Source of the DNA: WYZ-LMO8 sp964586135 | Lineage (GTDB): Archaea > Thermoproteota > Methanomethylicia > Nezhaarchaeales > WYZ-LMO8 | DNA length: 64,000 bases | Direction: 5' to 3' | Assembly: GCA_964586135.1 (NCBI GenBank) | Contig: CAZPGS010000001.1 | Span: forward strand, 1 to 64,000 | In this document: piece by piece, positions 34,696-42,793 of the stretch | How the letters are laid out: every line of letters starts with the position of its first letter | Numbering within the stretch: position 1 is the stretch's first letter | Notes under the pieces: generated by a model | What the model was told of the DNA's origin: nothing | Database searches by the model: none | What the model saw: the letters and a program-made list of their open reading frames with translations, nothing else | Program-made: the position numbers and the translations under genes

Positions 34696-35093
34696 AGAGA
34701 GAGCGAAGAGTTCTGGCCATAGCCGGAGATGAGCGCGTCGTAGTCGGCGTCCTATATAGAGGGAAGCTTTGGTTTGAGAGCTTAGAAGTAAAGGTTTTAG
34801 ATAAAAAAGGGGTTTGTGAGGTCTTTAAGTCGAGATACCTGGACCAAGCGAGGACCATTCTTATCGATGAAGAGCTCTTGAAGCACTTAAAGATCAATAT
34901 CGAAGAGAACTTTTCGGCTTTAATTCCAAAAAGAGGAGGGGTCGAAGTAATAATAATTAGTGAGGAGGGCGCTTCCATTTCTCGTGAAAAGATCAAGAAG
35001 TTATGCGTCCAAGGTGACGTCCCAGAAGCCTTAAGAGTGGCAAGGAGGATTTTTAACGAAGTACGAAGCATAATCGGAGACTATTTGAGGTGA
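34692..35093 (+). CDS. Conserved-position hypothetical protein between rpoL and tfs
   Basis: 133 residues, not recognised. It looks soluble: a beta-rich first half (VLAIAGDERVVVGVLYRGKLWFESLEVKVL), then RTILIDEELLKHLKINIEENFSALIPK, a strand GVEVIIISEEG and a C-terminal helix. Coupled on both sides by 4-bp overlaps (ATGA upstream, GTGA downstream), so it is made with RNA polymerase subunit L and cleavage factor TFS. Codon use is like its neighbours. A transcription- or RNA-related role is inferred from position only. Confidence 0.75.
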   Translation: MKRERRVLAIAGDERVVVGVLYRGKLWFESLEVKVLDKKGVCEVFKSRYLDQARTILIDEELLKHLKINIEENFSALIPKRGGVEVIIISEEGASISREKIKKLCVQGDVPEALRVARRIFNEVRSIIGDYLR

Positions 35094-35428
35094 GAGCTCT
35101 GCTACCACTATGTCCAAGATGCGGTACCCTCATGACCTTAAAGAGGGGGGGCGAGAAATCCCTTTGGACTTGCAAGCGCTGCGGCTATTCAGAAGAGAGA
35201 GTACAACTTGTGAAGAGGGAGCACATAGCCCACAGCGAGAAGGAGAGGGTAATAGTCGTTGAAGAGGGCAGCTCCTACAAGGCCATGCCCAAAACGACGG
35301 CGGCGTGCCCGGAGTGCGGACATAACGAGGCCTATTATTGGATGGTTCAAACGCGTAGAGGAGACGAGGGTATGACGAGGTTCTATCGGTGCACGAAGTG
35401 TGGGAGGACGTGGAGGGAGTACCATTAA
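35090..35428 (+). CDS. tfs: Transcription factor S (TFIIS-like cleavage factor)
   Basis: Restarts backtracked RNA polymerase by stimulating transcript cleavage. 112 residues with two zinc ribbons: N-terminal CPRCGTLM...CKRCGY and C-terminal CPECGHNEAYYW...CTKCGRTW. The acidic loop RRGDEGMTRF keeps the adjacent Asp-Glu pair needed for cleavage, so it should be active. GTG start overlaps the previous stop. Confidence 0.95.
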   Translation: MRALLPLCPRCGTLMTLKRGGEKSLWTCKRCGYSEERVQLVKREHIAHSEKERVIVVEEGSSYKAMPKTTAACPECGHNEAYYWMVQTRRGDEGMTRFYRCTKCGRTWREYH

Positions 35429-35448
35429 TTAGGACGGGCATTAATTAG

Positions 35449-35500
35449 AGTTAAATAGTTAAATATCGAAATCTACCTCCTCTAGTTAGGAGGGCGGCTT
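35449..35500 (+). promoter_or_regulatory. Tandem TATA and Shine-Dalgarno hairpin in the pcn leader
   Basis: AGTTAAAT is repeated exactly at 35449-35456 and 35457-35464, giving two overlapping TATA-like boxes. Downstream, CCTCCT (35476-35481) can pair with AGGAGG (35488-35493) across a 6-nt loop; AGGAGG is the ribosome-binding site of ATG 35501. Which TATA is used would decide whether the pairing arm is in the mRNA. Confidence 0.5.
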
Positions 35501-36250
35501 ATGTTTAAAGCTGTGTTTAGAGACGCAAGGTTGTGGTACAGGATAATTGACGCACTGTCTTCGCTGATAAGCGAGGGCACCATCAAGATAAGCGAGGACG
35601 GGCTGAGGCTGAGGGCCATGGACCCATCGAAGATAGCGATGATAGATTTCGAGATGCCCCGAGACGCCTTTGACGAATATCAGTGCGAGGGAGAGCTCAC
35701 CATAGGCCTCAACTTTGATGAGTTGAAGAATATGGTTAAGAGGGGAAGTGCTAAAGAAAAGGTCCAGCTCGAGGTGCCACCTACTGGCGGAAGGCTAAAG
35801 ATAGTGCTGAAGGGCAAGGCTTCGAGGAGCTTCGCACTACCCCTGATAGATGTGGAGCATGAAGAGTTACCCACGCCCTCGCTCTCATTTAACGTTAAGG
35901 CTACGGTGTTGGCTGACATATTTGAAGACGCTTTAAAGGATGTGGAGCTAGTTAGCGACTATGTTAAGCTGGAGGGCCGGGGCAATGCAATCATAGTGAA
36001 GGGCCAAAGCGATAAGGGTGAGGTCGAGGCGACGTTGACCTCTGAGACCGGGGCCCTTTTAGAGCTAGAGGTCAAGGAGGAATCCGTTGCCTCCTATAGC
36101 TTGGAGTACTTAATGGACATGGTTAAGGCGAACAAGACTGCTGAAGTGACAACCCTCGAGTTCTCGACTGGGATGCCTCTAAGCCTGACATTTCCAATTC
36201 CGGGCGGAGGGACCATAAGATACTACTTGGCCCCTAGACTCGAGGAGTAA
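35501..36250 (+). CDS. pcn: DNA polymerase sliding clamp (PCNA)
   Basis: Ring-shaped processivity clamp for DNA polymerase, ligase and FEN1. 249 residues with MFKAVFRDARLWYRIIDALSSL, LRAMDPSKIAMIDFEMP, LKNMVKRGS and the C-terminal LSLTFPIPGGGTIRYYLAPR. It is preceded by its own promoter region inside the operon and followed 11 bp later by priL, so it is produced with both primase subunits. Confidence 0.97.
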   Translation: MFKAVFRDARLWYRIIDALSSLISEGTIKISEDGLRLRAMDPSKIAMIDFEMPRDAFDEYQCEGELTIGLNFDELKNMVKRGSAKEKVQLEVPPTGGRLKIVLKGKASRSFALPLIDVEHEELPTPSLSFNVKATVLADIFEDALKDVELVSDYVKLEGRGNAIIVKGQSDKGEVEATLTSETGALLELEVKEESVASYSLEYLMDMVKANKTAEVTTLEFSTGMPLSLTFPIPGGGTIRYYLAPRLEE

Positions 36251-36261
36251 AGAAGAGAGCT

Positions 36262-37290
36262 ATGATTTTTTCCAAAATAGATGCCGCAACGTATCCTTTC
36301 ATAAATTTGGCCTCGCAATTAGTAAGAGAGCTCGAGAAGAACTTGGGAATAAGTGCCATATTATCCCCTGACTCAGAAGTGCTTCGAAGAAGCATCGAGA
36401 GAATAAGGGAAGCCGTATATTCTCGCACGACTTCGGTCTACAAGAAGGACCTGGACATAGAGATCTTGTCACACCCCGTCGCGCTGTTGCTCATAAAGCA
36501 CATGAACAATGCGAAACTGGTAAACATATACGCCGAGGCCGAGAAGAATAGGGCCTTAGTGAACCTTCTCAAGGAAGATTATGAGAAGCTAATGGCTCTG
36601 GCGGTCGACGGCTTTAATTGGCACGTCAGAAAGGAAGGGGGCTACCTCTTTATCAGGTTCGACGATTACCTCAAAACTTCTGTTAACATGTTAGACGCCT
36701 ATTGGAAACTCGTGAATAGGAGGCTCGTGAATGGTTATGTCGAGCTACCTCGGAGGGACTTCTCTAGGCTCTTGGCCGAGGCCTACAGAGTAAGGATCTT
36801 GGAAAGGGCTGGTCAGGCAGAGGACGTCCAAGTACCCAGCGCTCTTAAGCTGGTAATTGAGGAACTTGACAAAGAGTTCCGAGCCGCCCTCCCAAAGGTC
36901 GACATGGATACAACATACGTTAACGAGTACAAGCCTTCAGCTTTCCCGCCTTGCGTTTCGAAATTACTAGAAGAGGCCGAGCAAGGCAAGAACCTCTCTC
37001 ACATGGCCCGCTTTACTCTCGCCACGTTTTTAATATCTATAGGGAAGAGGCCCGAAGAGCTGCTTAACGTATTCCGTAAGATGCCCGACTTCGATGAAGG
37101 TAAGACACTTTATCACTTAAGACATATAGCAGGTGAGTTAGGATCTAGAACGAGGTACACTCCACCTAGCTGCGCGACTTTAAGGACGTTCGGCCTCTGC
37201 GTGGCGAATGACAGCCTTTGTCAAAAGGTCAAGCACCCCCTAACTTACTACAGTAAAAAGCTCAAGCTGTTGAAGAGGGAGAGGACTTGA
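36262..37290 (+). CDS. priL: DNA primase large subunit PriL
   Basis: Regulatory subunit of the archaeal/eukaryotic primase. 342 residues: an N-terminal helical domain and a C-terminal iron-sulfur domain with Cys at FPPCVSKLL, PPSCATLRT, FGLCVAND and SLCQKVKHPLTYY, the four expected [4Fe-4S] ligands. ATG start. The stop overlaps the priS TTG. Confidence 0.94.
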   Translation: MIFSKIDAATYPFINLASQLVRELEKNLGISAILSPDSEVLRRSIERIREAVYSRTTSVYKKDLDIEILSHPVALLLIKHMNNAKLVNIYAEAEKNRALVNLLKEDYEKLMALAVDGFNWHVRKEGGYLFIRFDDYLKTSVNMLDAYWKLVNRRLVNGYVELPRRDFSRLLAEAYRVRILERAGQAEDVQVPSALKLVIEELDKEFRAALPKVDMDTTYVNEYKPSAFPPCVSKLLEEAEQGKNLSHMARFTLATFLISIGKRPEELLNVFRKMPDFDEGKTLYHLRHIAGELGSRTRYTPPSCATLRTFGLCVANDSLCQKVKHPLTYYSKKLKLLKRERT

Positions 37291-38510
37291 AAAAACTCGA
37301 TAACGAGAGCTTCATAAAGAAAATGTCTAAAAGGTATTACATCGAGTGGAAAGAGGAGCCGCCTAAGGACTTCAGTAGAAGAGAGTTCGCTTTCGTGGTC
37401 TCGAGGAAAGGCGAGGTTATAAGGCATAAAGCCTTCGAGAAATGGAGTGATGTTAAGGAATTCCTTTGCAAGAACTCTCCACTTCACGTCTATTACTCGT
37501 CAGCCTATTACGCACAGCCATCAGCTCCAGATATGGACGCTAAGGAGTGGATGGGCGCTGACCTCGTCTTCGACATAGACGTAGACCACATATACACTCC
37601 ATGTAAAGAGCAACACGATAAGTGGATGTGTCTAAATTGTGGTGCTATAGGTAATGGCATGCCTCCCGAAGAGTGTCTTAAGTGTTCCAGCAAGAGAATA
37701 GAGGCGAAGACTTGGTTCTGTGAGAAGTGCCTCGAGATAGCCAAGGAAGAGACCATAAAGCTAGTCGAAGACTTCCTAATCCAAGACTTTGGCCTCTCGC
37801 CTCAAGAAATCTCCATCGTGTTCTCGGGGCGGAGGGGCTTCCACATCCACGTAGAAAGTGATGTTGTGAGAGAATTGGACCAAAGAGCTAGGAGAGAGAT
37901 AGTTGACTATGTAAGGGGCACTGGACTCATGGTACAGGACAAGAAAAGGAGGGCCCTTGCACCTCCCTTGAACGCTGGAGGGTGGCCCGGAAGGATCGCT
38001 AAGGGGGTTTACGAGCTTCTCAATTCTGGCAATGTAGAGGGTCTTTTGAACATTAAAGGAGGGTCTAAAGCGGAGGAGGCGATAAGAGCCATAATTAAAA
38101 GGCTTGAGGAATCTCAAGACTATTGGCCTTTAGAGGGCGTCACGCGCAGAGTATGGCTCAAGGTCGTTGAGAAAGTTATAGCGCATAAGCATTGCGAGGT
38201 CGACGAGAGGGTGACGACGGACATAAAGAGGTTAATAAGATTACCTGGGACGTTACACGGGGGGACGGGACTCATAGCAGCCAAAGTCCGCTTGAGTGGC
38301 ATAGAGTCCTTCGACCCCTACGTGCACGCCGTGGCCTTCCTAAAAGGCAACGTCAAAGTCAAGGTTTTAAACATGCCTGAGATAACCTTCCTCAACCAGA
38401 CGTGGGGCCCGTACAACAATGAGGTCGTGGAGCTACCCATAGGACTGGCTGTGTATTTAATATGCTCGGAAAACGCTATCCTGGTCAGCGAGGAGGTCGA
38501 AGTTGATTAA
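37287..38510 (+). CDS. priS: DNA primase small (catalytic) subunit PriS
   Basis: Synthesises RNA primers for replication. 407 residues. Catalytic acidic pair in LVFDIDVDHIY (about residues 93-99), zinc knuckle region with CLNCGA, CLKCSS and CEKCLE, the FSGRRGFHIHVE motif (about 179-190), and LIRLPGTLHGGTGL near the C-terminus. TTG start overlaps priL; ATG 37326 is an alternative start closer to the conserved region. Confidence 0.95.
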   Translation: MKKLDNESFIKKMSKRYYIEWKEEPPKDFSRREFAFVVSRKGEVIRHKAFEKWSDVKEFLCKNSPLHVYYSSAYYAQPSAPDMDAKEWMGADLVFDIDVDHIYTPCKEQHDKWMCLNCGAIGNGMPPEECLKCSSKRIEAKTWFCEKCLEIAKEETIKLVEDFLIQDFGLSPQEISIVFSGRRGFHIHVESDVVRELDQRARREIVDYVRGTGLMVQDKKRRALAPPLNAGGWPGRIAKGVYELLNSGNVEGLLNIKGGSKAEEAIRAIIKRLEESQDYWPLEGVTRRVWLKVVEKVIAHKHCEVDERVTTDIKRLIRLPGTLHGGTGLIAAKVRLSGIESFDPYVHAVAFLKGNVKVKVLNMPEITFLNQTWGPYNNEVVELPIGLAVYLICSENAILVSEEVEVD

Positions 38511-39033
38511 GGAGTTACTCAAGGCCCTTCTTCAAGAGATAAGTAGCGAGAAGCTCCTGCCGCTACCCCAAAACTTCTACGACGCTGCTCTAAGCTACAT
38601 TCACTCCTTGAAGTTGAGGAAGAACAACGAAGTCAGCGAACTGCAACGCAAGATATGGGAGGGAGAGATCGCGCTCTTAGAGAAAACACTCTCGATCATT
38701 AAGAGCATGAGGGCCCGAAAGATAATGCTTGAAGTTGTGGACGGTAAACCTCTAGAGAAGTTGCCCCCAGAGGAGGACATTTACTACGTCAATCTCCGAA
38801 GAGCCCTCGAGGTCGCTGAACTCGAGCATGTCAAGACCGACGCTGGTGCTGAGGAGACCGGACCTCAAGAAGGAGGCAATGTCCTGCTATTATTGAAGAA
38901 GGGCTTAGACGAGGCCCTTGCTAAAAGGCTGGGCCTGCCTAAGCTCGAGCCAGAAGATGTAATCTTTATAAATAAGCGGACCGGTAAAGTGCTCATCGAC
39001 CTAGGGATTGCAGATGAAATAAGCATAAGGTGA
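38503..39033 (+). CDS. GINS complex subunit Gins15
   Basis: Subunit of the CMG-like replicative helicase, equivalent to eukaryotic Sld5/Psf1 and found as Gins15 in crenarchaea. 176 residues: N-terminal A-domain helices (LLPLPQNFYDAALSYIHSLK, then ELQRKIWEGEIALLEKTLSIIKSMRARKIMLEV) and a C-terminal B-domain (KLEPEDVIFINKRTGKVLIDLGIADEI). A partner Gins23 is not in the window. Overlaps priS by 8 bp. Confidence 0.85.
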   Translation: MIKELLKALLQEISSEKLLPLPQNFYDAALSYIHSLKLRKNNEVSELQRKIWEGEIALLEKTLSIIKSMRARKIMLEVVDGKPLEKLPPEEDIYYVNLRRALEVAELEHVKTDAGAEETGPQEGGNVLLLLKKGLDEALAKRLGLPKLEPEDVIFINKRTGKVLIDLGIADEISIR

Positions 39034-39038
39034 TTGCA

Positions 39039-39329
39039 GTGAAAATGCCAAAGGAGATAAACACCTATTGTCCTAGATGCAAAACCCACACGCTCCACAG
39101 CGTGGCTCTGTACAAAGCAGGAAAGAGGAGAGCCTTGGCCCAAGGTGAGAGGAGGTACGCGAGGAAGAAGAAAGGATATGGTAGCAAGAGGAAGCCAGAG
39201 CAGAAAAGGTTTGCCAAGGTCACCAAAAAGCAAGTCCTAAAGCTTACATGCAAGAAGTGCGGCTACATACTGCATAGAAGGGGAATGAGGTTGAAGAAGC
39301 TGGAAATGGTGGAAGTCGCCAAAAGGTGA
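39039..39329 (+). CDS. rpl44e: Large-subunit ribosomal protein L44e
   Basis: Zinc-binding ribosomal protein (eL42). About 96 residues: MPKEINTYCPRCKTHTLH, the basic YARKKKGYGSKRKPEQKRFAKVTKK segment and CKKCGYILHRRGMRLKKLEMV. GTG 39039 gives the family-typical VKMPKE start after an AAGGTGATT Shine-Dalgarno; ATG 39045 is also possible. Followed 7 bp later by S27e, the usual archaeal pair. Confidence 0.96.
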   Translation: MKMPKEINTYCPRCKTHTLHSVALYKAGKRRALAQGERRYARKKKGYGSKRKPEQKRFAKVTKKQVLKLTCKKCGYILHRRGMRLKKLEMVEVAKR

Positions 39330-39336
39330 TGATGGC

Positions 39337-39537
39337 GTGGTCAAGAGGAGAAAGGAGCTTGTTCCCACGCCCAAATCGAAGTTTTACAACGTTAGGTGTC
39401 CAGACTGTGGCAATACGCAGATAATCTTCAGCCACGCCTCAACTTACGTGCACTGCTTCGTTTGTGGTAAGCTGTTGGTGGCACCGACAGGCGGCAAAGC
39501 GAGGATAGAAGGGAAGAAGGTCAGCGAACTCGGATGA
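39337..39537 (+). CDS. rps27e: Small-subunit ribosomal protein S27e
   Basis: Zinc-ribbon ribosomal protein (eS27), 66 residues. KSKFYNVRCPDCGNTQIIFSHASTYVHCFVCGKLL holds the four cysteines of the C4 site. GTG start behind GGTGATGAT. Sits between L44e and aIF2-alpha in the conserved archaeal order. Confidence 0.96.
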   Translation: MVKRRKELVPTPKSKFYNVRCPDCGNTQIIFSHASTYVHCFVCGKLLVAPTGGKARIEGKKVSELG

Positions 39538-39558
39538 GCCACGGAAAGGTGGAGGCAA

Positions 39559-40359
39559 TTGATAAAGAAGAAGAGGGAGTGGCCACAACAAGGAGAGGTA
39601 GTAATAGGGACGGTGGCGCAGGTATTTGATAAAGGAGCTTACATAACCCTCGACGAATACGGAGGGAAGAGGGCTTACTTGTCATTAAGTGAGGTCTCTT
39701 CGTCTTGGTTTCACAACATTAGGGATGTCATACGCGAAGGCCAGAAGACGGCCTTTAAAGTCATTAGGGTCGATCCTTCGAAGGGACACGTAGACCTCTC
39801 GTTAAAGAGAGTAGCCGACGTGGAGAGGGACAGAAAGATCTTCGAGTGGAAGAGGGCCAAGAAGGCCGAAGTCATGCTAGACTTCGCGGCAAAGAAGTTA
39901 GGGAGGAAGCTCGATGAGGCTTATGAAGAAGCGGGATGGAAACTCGAAGACCATTACGGCGAGATCTATGCTGGGCTTGAAGAGGCCGCTCGAAGGGGTA
40001 TAGAGGCTCTGCTCGCAGCCGGGGTCAGCGAAGAGTGGGCCAAGATCTTGGCCGAGCTAGCCAGAGAGCACATAGAGATACCCCAAGTGAAGATGTCGAT
40101 GACCCTCGAGCTGAGGTGTCACGGACCTCTGGGCATCGAAGCGATAAAGAGGGCCCTCATTGAGGCCTTAAACTACGCAAAGAGCAAAGGCTATCAAGTC
40201 AAGATCTACGCTGACGGGGCACCTAAGTACAGGATCGACGCCACGGCAGAGGAGTACAAAACCCTCAAGAGCATATTGAAGGAGGTAGCCAACGTGGCTT
40301 TAAGCGTGATATCGAAAGAGGGAGGGCAAGGAAGGATACTCGAGGAACCGAAGAAGTAG
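39559..40359 (+). CDS. eif2a: Translation initiation factor aIF2 subunit alpha
   Basis: Part of the heterotrimer that carries Met-tRNAi to the ribosome. 266 residues: S1 domain at the N-terminus (GEVVIGTVAQVFDKGAYITLDEYGGKRAYLSLSE), the helical middle (AKKLGRKLDEAYEEAGWKLEDHYGEIYAGLEEAA) and the alpha/beta C-terminal domain ending in YRIDATAEEYKTLKSILKEVAN. TTG start after GGTGGAGG. Followed by nop10. Confidence 0.96.
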   Translation: MIKKKREWPQQGEVVIGTVAQVFDKGAYITLDEYGGKRAYLSLSEVSSSWFHNIRDVIREGQKTAFKVIRVDPSKGHVDLSLKRVADVERDRKIFEWKRAKKAEVMLDFAAKKLGRKLDEAYEEAGWKLEDHYGEIYAGLEEAARRGIEALLAAGVSEEWAKILAELAREHIEIPQVKMSMTLELRCHGPLGIEAIKRALIEALNYAKSKGYQVKIYADGAPKYRIDATAEEYKTLKSILKEVANVALSVISKEGGQGRILEEPKK

Positions 40360-40369
40360 GTGTTGAGGC

Positions 40370-40534
40370 TTGAAGAGCTTGTTGATGAGGTGCAGAGAGT
40401 GCGGGAGGTACACGCTACAACGCGACAAGTGTCCCTACTGCGGAGGAGAGCTGAAGGTACCGCACCCGCCTAGATACTCGCCTCATGATAAATATGTGAC
40501 GTATAGACTTAAGGCCAAGCTCCTAAGAGAGTAA
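40370..40534 (+). CDS. nop10: H/ACA RNP component Nop10
   Basis: Small protein of the RNA-guided pseudouridylation complex. 54 residues from TTG 40370: MKSLLMRCRECGRYTL, KCPYCGGELKVPHPPRYSPHDKYVTYR and a short basic helix. The CxxC pairs and PHPPRYSPxDKY motif are diagnostic. It ends the plus-strand operon that starts near 33179. The TTG start is chosen because family members begin MKSL; ATG 40385 is shorter. Confidence 0.93.
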   Translation: MKSLLMRCRECGRYTLQRDKCPYCGGELKVPHPPRYSPHDKYVTYRLKAKLLRE

Positions 40535-40619
40535 CCAAGACTTCACGATGATCTCCATGCTATGTAATTCGCAATAGGGTTAGGTTGTCCAGCTAAACTC
40601 ATGCAAACGCGGTACGGGG

Positions 40620-42542
40620 TCACCATATTACGCGATAGATTGCTATGTACTGTGAATCGCAGTAGACCTTTTCAAAGTGAGCTAAGCTAGCTACATATTC
40701 AGGCTGCCATATTCCTAGGACGAGCTTTGTTAAGAGGGCGTTAAAATTGCCTATGCCCCACCCTTGTTGGGTCAGCTGAAATGACGGCGTTGGAGAGCCA
40801 GCTATCTTCGCTATGGCGTGGCTTTTAGGAACTTCTTCGAGTGAGACCAACACGTACACTTCTCTGCCCTCTAAGCCGAAGCTTCTCTTCAAAATCTTTA
40901 GTGACTCCTCTTCGCTTTCCGACATGAAGAACTTTGCTACCTCGACGTTCCTCCACTCATGTACATTCCCGGGGTCTACGATTGTGGTCCTATTGGCGTA
41001 GTATTGTATTAAGTAGCCGTAGTCCCACCAAGAGATTACTATGGCGTTTTGATCCGTGTTTTCTCTCAGCCATAGAAGCGCCCCTAGCCAATAATTATGA
41101 CCGCTCATGCCTATGTTTTCATATAGCATTGCATGGCTGACGACCGGGCCATATCCAGAAGAATACGTGGGAATGGCGAATAACGATAGGATGGCCAGTA
41201 CTGCTAACGCCATTGAGAGGCCGAGGCCCATCACCGCTTCTCGATTGAGCCTCAAGCCTTTCTTCCACCTGACGAAGAGCCTAGAACCGTAATGATTTAT
41301 GAGCCTTGACGTCACGTCCCCGGCCATCACCGCCACGGCCATCGACAAGAACATCAATAGTCTCGTCTCAGAGGACGCGAGGACGGCGGACACGCCGAAG
41401 AGCGACACCATGAATAGATAATTGTTCCTGTCCTTTGGATCCTTCAGGCTTCTCGGCACAAGCGCAAAGACCGCAAATATGAGTGGTAAGCCCACTTGGT
41501 TCCACACATCGTAAGCAACAGGTCTTTGGGACTCCGCGACCGTCGAGCGGACTAGCCCTTTGCTACCGAAGAGCCAGTCCACCAGCCTGAAGACGTAATT
41601 AAGCTCTGTCAACCAAAAGACCGCCGCTAAGACTATCAGTATGGCGACGACGTATCTCCTCTTGACTTTGCTCAGGGCCATTAGGGGGATGGCCGCGCCT
41701 ACAGGAGCGAGGAACATTATCGACCTGAAGAAGTCCAGACCGCCGTGCCTGATTGTGAAGAGGGCAACAAAAACGCCTGACACCATCAACGCCAGTAGGT
41801 AGGGTATGGAAATGAGGCTGAGGCTCTTACCGTCCTTGCCGAAGAGCGCCATTAGCAGGGCGTAAGCCATTAGGACGAGGTACGCGAATAGAGAACCCAC
41901 CCAGCCGATGGCCGCGACACCGATGAGCGCGCCGGACGCTACTGCAAGCGCTACTGACGCTATCAAGTTGCGCTTGCGCCCTTGGGCGGTCACGAGGTTA
42001 AATGACGAGAGGGCGAGGGCGAGGCCCGCGAACATCAAGGGCGTCGTGAAGGCCTCCTTGTCACAGAAGCCCTCGAAGGACCTCAGGAGGAAGGCTGGGG
42101 CGGCGGCTGACAGGAAGGCGGCTATTACGCCGGCGGTCATGGATCTCGTGAGCGCTCTAGTGATGAAGAACACCGGTATCACTATCAGGGGGGCGAAGAG
42201 GGCTGGCAACAGTATGGCCACGTCGATCGGTTGCAAGCCAGTCAGCCAAGAGAAGCCAGCTATGAACCACGAGACCAAGGGTAGCTCGTACTTGGTGTTG
42301 AACCCCTGAGGGTAGTACCTCAGGGTGTCGTTGGAGGGCATGGAGCCGCTCAAGAGCGCCTCGGCGTACCTTAGGTGCACGTAGGGGTCGTCGCCCGTCA
42401 GGACGTGCTGATCCGAAAACCGCGGCAGAGACCTCAGGTAACAGCCTAGGGCGTAGGCCATTAAGAGCAAGGCCACGACTATGAGCGGCCTAAGTCTAAA
42501 CAATTTCTCGTAAACCGCCCTCCAAACCTCTGGCTTATTCAA
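40620..42542 (-). CDS. aglB: Oligosaccharyltransferase Stt3/AglB
   Basis: Membrane enzyme that transfers a lipid-linked glycan to Asn of surface proteins. 640 residues with about 12 hydrophobic segments, the catalytic Asp region LTGDDPYVHLRYAEALL (about 45-61) and the signature WWDYG (about 511-515) at the start of the soluble domain. The C-terminal soluble domain is short (about 130 residues). TTG start with a strong AGGTGGTGA site, 6 bp after a possible small upstream frame. Confidence 0.95.
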   Translation of the reverse strand: MNKPEVWRAVYEKLFRLRPLIVVALLLMAYALGCYLRSLPRFSDQHVLTGDDPYVHLRYAEALLSGSMPSNDTLRYYPQGFNTKYELPLVSWFIAGFSWLTGLQPIDVAILLPALFAPLIVIPVFFITRALTRSMTAGVIAAFLSAAAPAFLLRSFEGFCDKEAFTTPLMFAGLALALSSFNLVTAQGRKRNLIASVALAVASGALIGVAAIGWVGSLFAYLVLMAYALLMALFGKDGKSLSLISIPYLLALMVSGVFVALFTIRHGGLDFFRSIMFLAPVGAAIPLMALSKVKRRYVVAILIVLAAVFWLTELNYVFRLVDWLFGSKGLVRSTVAESQRPVAYDVWNQVGLPLIFAVFALVPRSLKDPKDRNNYLFMVSLFGVSAVLASSETRLLMFLSMAVAVMAGDVTSRLINHYGSRLFVRWKKGLRLNREAVMGLGLSMALAVLAILSLFAIPTYSSGYGPVVSHAMLYENIGMSGHNYWLGALLWLRENTDQNAIVISWWDYGYLIQYYANRTTIVDPGNVHEWRNVEVAKFFMSESEEESLKILKRSFGLEGREVYVLVSLEEVPKSHAIAKIAGSPTPSFQLTQQGWGIGNFNALLTKLVLGIWQPEYVASLAHFEKVYCDSQYIAIYRVIW

Positions 42543-42548
42543 TGTACT

Positions 42549-42683
42549 TCACCACCTGAGGGACATGACATTAACGATGCCATCTTCGATCACGTTCCTC
42601 GCGCCGAGGGACGCTAAAATTGTCTTTGTCCTCCTATTAAAGCAACGCACGCAAAGGGCATGAAAGGACCACCTAGCTGACAA
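42549..42683 (-). CDS. Possible 44-residue basic peptide upstream of aglB
   Basis: TTG 42683 opens a frame (with a CVRC motif, then FNRRTKTILASLGARNVIED) that stops 6 bp before the aglB start, inside its Shine-Dalgarno site, as in a coupled operon. A TATA-like GTTTTAAA lies 22-29 bp upstream of the TTG, the right spacing for a leaderless mRNA. It is rich in Arg. No family is recognised. It may be a real small gene, a leader peptide for aglB, or chance. Confidence 0.35.
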   Translation of the reverse strand: MSARWSFHALCVRCFNRRTKTILASLGARNVIEDGIVNVMSLRW

Positions 42684-42695
42684 GCCCAGTCCGTA

Positions 42696-42714
42696 CTTTA
42701 AAGTTTAAAACTTT
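42696..42714. promoter_or_regulatory. AT-rich inverted repeat between aglB and ileS
   Basis: AAAGTTT (42700-42706) and AAACTTT (42708-42714) form a perfect 7-bp inverted repeat round one base. It is the only TATA-like stretch in the 251-bp gap and could serve both divergent sides. The rest of the gap holds the possible small frame at 42549-42683 and the roughly 80-bp leader of ileS, in which no other feature was seen. Confidence 0.45.
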
Positions 42715-42793
42715 TGACGGCTCTAGTGTTGAGAGACGTAATCATAACATCTGAGCATGGTAAAGGACTTGAGCCGGCCTAGTAACGTGAGAG

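Noticed and set aside
40535..40619. Possible C/D box guide RNA between nop10 and aglB
   Set aside because: Contains GATGATC, but no proper RTGATGA C box with a matching CTGA D box at the right spacing.
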